64,000 nucleotides of DNA from contig NZ_JAPCKJ010000003.1 of the NCBI RefSeq assembly GCF_034439435.1, positions 372,001-436,000 of the forward strand. Reading direction: 5' to 3'. Under the pieces are notes generated by a model. The model worked only from the letters and a program-made list of their open reading frames with translations. It was not told where the DNA came from and made no database searches. This DNA is from Sarcina sp034439435 (lineage in GTDB: Bacteria > Bacillota > Clostridia > Clostridiales > Clostridiaceae). Positions 61,472-64,000 of this stretch are shown here, in pieces. A program made the translations under genes and the position numbers. The number at the start of each line of letters is the position of its first letter. Positions within the stretch are counted from its first letter, which is position 1.

Positions 61472-61624
61472 TTATATTTTTTTTACTTTATAAAATATAA
61501 TTGAAAAGATAAATTCCATAACGGCCAAAAATGCCTTTATAGCAAAATTACTAGTAGTTAATATAAATATAAAAGTTATTAATATTAATAACTTCAAAAA
61601 TCTAATCAAAGCTTTAATTTCCAA
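61472..61624 (-). CDS. 50-residue hydrophobic small protein
   Basis: TTG start at 61624, 7 nt after SD AAGAAGG. The product MEIKALIRFLKLLILITFIF is followed by ILTTSNFAIKAFLAVMEFIF and SIIFYKVKKI. It has one or two transmembrane helices flanked by lysines, the positive-inside pattern of genuine small membrane proteins. It lies 155 nt downstream of pheA, past pheA's terminator-like hairpin. It might be a regulatory peptide, a small toxin-like protein or chance; no family was recognised. Confidence 0.5.
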   Translation of the reverse strand: MEIKALIRFLKLLILITFIFILTTSNFAIKAFLAVMEFIFSIIFYKVKKI

Positions 61625-61735
61625 ATTTAATACCTTCTTTATTCTTATAATAATTATTTAATAATAATTATTATTCTACTCCTTTAATTTTTCTTATATG
61701 GGATATTAAAGAAAAATTTATTCTTTATTAAAACA

Positions 61736-61765
61736 AATGGATGTCATGTAAATTTGACACCCATT
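61736..61765 (-). terminator. Probable terminator of pheA
   Basis: AATGGGTGTCA / TGACATCCATT (one G-U) with 8-nt loop follows the pheA stop. The T-run is short, so it may be leaky. Confidence 0.55.
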
Positions 61766-61778
61766 ATTTATAAACAAA

Positions 61779-62900
61779 CTAAAACTCAGCTCTTTTATAA
61801 CACCCTAAAATTCTGTAGTCACTTATGGAATCCCTTAAATAATTTAGGATATCTTTTATGGATTCATCATTTATATTTCCATCTATATCAATATAAAATA
61901 AATAACTAAAAGTTCCATCTCCTATAGGTCTAGACTCAATTTTTCTCATATTCACTTTATTTTCTGAGAATATCTTTAATTTATCATAAAGAGAGCCAAC
62001 CTTATTAGGAAGAGAAAAACTTATTGTCATTTTATCACATAACTCATTACTCTCTAGTTCTCTACCTATAATTATAAATCTTGTGTAATTTTCCTTAACA
62101 TTATTTATACTTGCCTTTAAAACTTCAAGATCATATATATCAGCAGCTCTTTTACTTCCAATTGCACTTTTACTTTTATCTCCACATTCACTTACATACT
62201 TTGCACTTATAGCCGTGTTATAATAAGGTATCTTCTTACATCCTTTTAAACTTTTTAAAAACTCACTACTTTGTTCAAAGCCTTGTAAATGGGAATATAT
62301 CTCCTTAATATCCTTAAGCTGTGCTCCTCTAATTCCTATTAGATTATGCTCTATTCTTAAATTTTTTTCTCCAACAATATGAAAACCATATTTATTTAAT
62401 AAATCATATATATCTGTAATAGATCCTGTTGAAGAGTTTTCTATTGGTAATACTCCATAATCTATTCTTCTAAATTTTAAGGCTTCAAAGACATCTTCAA
62501 ACTCTTCAAAACTAAATGTTCCATATTCTTCTCCAAAATATTCAATTAAAGCCTCTTCACTAAAAGATCCCTTTTCTCCTTGAAATCCAATGTTTATTTT
62601 ATTTCCTTTACTGAGTGGAATTTCTCTCATACCAATTTTATGTTGTTGATACTCCTTACTTATATCCATTAAGGCATGAAGCATTTCTTCTGCATAAGGT
62701 AAAAGTTCTTTATTCTCTACTCTCTTTAGGTTTTTCTCTATGACTTGATTTTCTCTATCTTTATGAAAAATAGCCATATTGTTTTCTTGCTTATAACTTG
62801 CAACATCTAAAACAACATTCATTCGTTCTTCAAAAAGTCTCATAAGCTCTTTATCTATTGCATCAATTTTATCCCTACACTGAGCTAATTTATCACTCAA
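61779..62900 (-). CDS. pheA: Bifunctional chorismate mutase/prephenate dehydratase (P-protein)
   Basis: 373 residues from TTG 62900 (SD GAGGTGG); the GTG 9 nt upstream is inside the SD. The AroQ-type chorismate mutase domain is about 1-90 (CRDKIDAIDKELMRLFEERM). The prephenate dehydratase domain is about 105-285 (GFQGEKGSFSEEALIEYFGE, GVLPIENSSTGSI, and TRFIIIGRE with the essential Thr). The ACT domain is about 295-373 (SFSLPNKVGSLYDKL, ESRPIGDGTFSYLFYIDI), where phenylalanine feedback is expected. It converts chorismate to phenylpyruvate. aroC ends 29 nt upstream. Confidence 0.94.
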   Translation of the reverse strand: MSDKLAQCRDKIDAIDKELMRLFEERMNVVLDVASYKQENNMAIFHKDRENQVIEKNLKRVENKELLPYAEEMLHALMDISKEYQQHKIGMREIPLSKGNKINIGFQGEKGSFSEEALIEYFGEEYGTFSFEEFEDVFEALKFRRIDYGVLPIENSSTGSITDIYDLLNKYGFHIVGEKNLRIEHNLIGIRGAQLKDIKEIYSHLQGFEQSSEFLKSLKGCKKIPYYNTAISAKYVSECGDKSKSAIGSKRAADIYDLEVLKASINNVKENYTRFIIIGRELESNELCDKMTISFSLPNKVGSLYDKLKIFSENKVNMRKIESRPIGDGTFSYLFYIDIDGNINDESIKDILNYLRDSISDYRILGCYKRAEF

Positions 62901-62929
62901 AACTTCCACCTCTCTTCTTAAAAATTATC

Positions 62930-64000
62930 TTATCTCATTAATTCTAAAATTGAAAGGGCAGCAATAGCTTCTATAACAACTAACGCTCTTTGAACTATAC
63001 AAGGATCATGTCTTCCCGTTACACTTAAAGTTTCACACTCCATATTTTTAATGTTTATACTTCTTTGTTCCTTTGAAATTGAAGGAGTTGGTTTTATAAC
63101 AACCTTAAATATAACTGGCATTCCATTAGAAATCCCTCCAGTTATTCCACCATTATTATTAGAATATGTTTTAACATTTCCATCTTCTATGAAGTATTCA
63201 TCATTGGCTTCAGAGCCTTTCATATTGGCAAAATCAAATCCTTTTCCAAACTCGATTCCTTTTACAGCAGGAACTGAAAAAGCTAAATGAGCTATAGTAC
63301 TCTCTAAGGAATCAAAAAATGGATTTCCTACTCCAGCATCTAAGCCCACTATTCCACACTCAACAATCCCCCCAATAGAATCGCCTTCCATTCTATATGA
63401 AGTAATTTCTTCTTTAATCTCTTCTATCTTGTTACTATCTATTACTGGAAGTTCTTTATTAAGTAACACTTCTAAATCTTCTTTGCTTAATCTTAATGAG
63501 TCAAAAGAAGAATCTTTTACCTTTCCAACTTGTTTAATATGAGAACCAATAAACACTTCTTTTTCTTTAAGAATTTCCTTTGCTAAGGCTCCAGCAAAAA
63601 CTAAGGGTGCAGTTATTCTTCCTGAGAAATGGCCGCCTCCTCTATAGTCATTGAATCCTTTATATCTAACGTACCCTGGAAAATCTGCATGTCCTGGTCT
63701 CATAACATCTTTTATTTTAGAATAATCTCTTGATCTCTTATCTGTATTTCTTATTATCATGGAAATAGGAGCTCCAGTAGTCATTCCATTAAATATTCCA
63801 CTTAATATTTCCGGTTTATCTCCTTCTTTTCTTTGAGTTGATAAATTATTTCTTCCCGGTGCTCTTCTTTCCATGTCTTTTTCTATATTTTCAACATTAA
63901 TTTTAATCCCAGGCTCTATTCCATCTACAACTATTCCTATTCCTTCTCCATGAGATTCACCGAATATAGATAACTTTATCTTATTGCCCCAAACTCCGCC
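62930..64000 (-). CDS. aroC: Chorismate synthase (5' end just beyond window)
   Basis: The frame is open to the right edge: GGVWGNKIKLSIFGESHGEG at the edge is the standard N-terminus, so only one or two residues plus the start are missing. Also visible are MERRAPGRNNLSTQRKEGD (flavin/substrate site), HADFPGYVRYKGFNDYRGGG (His and RGGGHFSGR) and the C-terminal RHDPCIVQRALVVIEA. It forms chorismate from EPSP using reduced FMN. It is followed by pheA after 29 nt, probably one operon. Confidence 0.94.
   Translation of the reverse strand, partial: GGVWGNKIKLSIFGESHGEGIGIVVDGIEPGIKINVENIEKDMERRAPGRNNLSTQRKEGDKPEILSGIFNGMTTGAPISMIIRNTDKRSRDYSKIKDVMRPGHADFPGYVRYKGFNDYRGGGHFSGRITAPLVFAGALAKEILKEKEVFIGSHIKQVGKVKDSSFDSLRLSKEDLEVLLNKELPVIDSNKIEEIKEEITSYRMEGDSIGGIVECGIVGLDAGVGNPFFDSLESTIAHLAFSVPAVKGIEFGKGFDFANMKGSEANDEYFIEDGNVKTYSNNNGGITGGISNGMPVIFKVVIKPTPSISKEQRSINIKNMECETLSVTGRHDPCIVQRALVVIEAIAALSILELMR

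Overview
The window is AT-rich Firmicute DNA with strong Shine-Dalgarno (SD) sequences, many intrinsic terminators and frequent TTG/GTG starts. A complete NanI-type secreted sialidase (25088-27178) beside a kelch-type sialic acid epimerase, a phospholipase-C-like protein and a T-box leader point to Clostridium perfringens or a very close relative. This is an inference from gene content; no database was searched. No rRNA, tRNA, prophage, IS transposase or CRISPR array was seen.

Layout. 1-9410: a 5'-complete multicopper oxidase running off the left edge, an APC permease, a sulfur module (YeeE/YedE transporter plus CoA-disulfide reductase/rhodanese fusion) with a divergent LysR regulator, and a Dph6-like ATP pyrophosphatase. 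9570-15300: regulators and small genes, including a MarR/DUF2798 pair sharing a promoter with two identical palindromic operators, and a malic enzyme remnant. 15500-21990: an SDR gene broken by an in-frame stop, two tandem paralogous MFS transporters, a cellobiose-type PTS EIIC, a free-standing RarA/MgsA C-terminal-domain protein and an RpiR regulator. 22175-28340: a secreted GxGYxYP protein, NanM-like lipoprotein and NanI. The NanM-NanI block lies between two direct repeats made from the 3' end and terminator of the GxGYxYP gene. 28377-34728: an XRE regulator with a long Ser-Ile-Gly repeat tail, a Cys/Asp-rich membrane peptide, a nitrilase, a radical SAM protein, two paralogous Cof-type HAD phosphatases and a DeoR regulator. 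34866-43850: a ZIP metal transporter under a perfect Fur-type box, flanked by two related intergenic repeat elements; then AI-2E transporter, glycosyltransferase, AlaX editing protein, ECF sigma/DUF4179 pair and a lipoprotein. 43917-55300: acetyltransferases, nitroreductase, PLC-like protein, T-box-controlled Lrp/aminotransferase operon, NatAB-like ABC exporter, PadR/HAAS pair. 55474-64000: aromatic amino acid biosynthesis on the minus strand (aroC, pheA, aroE, aroK, aroQ, tyrA), interrupted by an old-yellow-enzyme/HxlR pair.

The most unusual signal is a recurring translation-initiation layout. For tyrA, aroQ and the Dph6-like gene the only good SD lies 40-60 nt from the start codon, and the gap is filled by an inverted repeat. 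Folding it would bring the SD to 8-13 nt from the start. The three stems differ in sequence but share the layout. Other points of interest are the direct repeats around nanI, a small intergenic repeat family whose core hairpin covaries, and several decayed genes.
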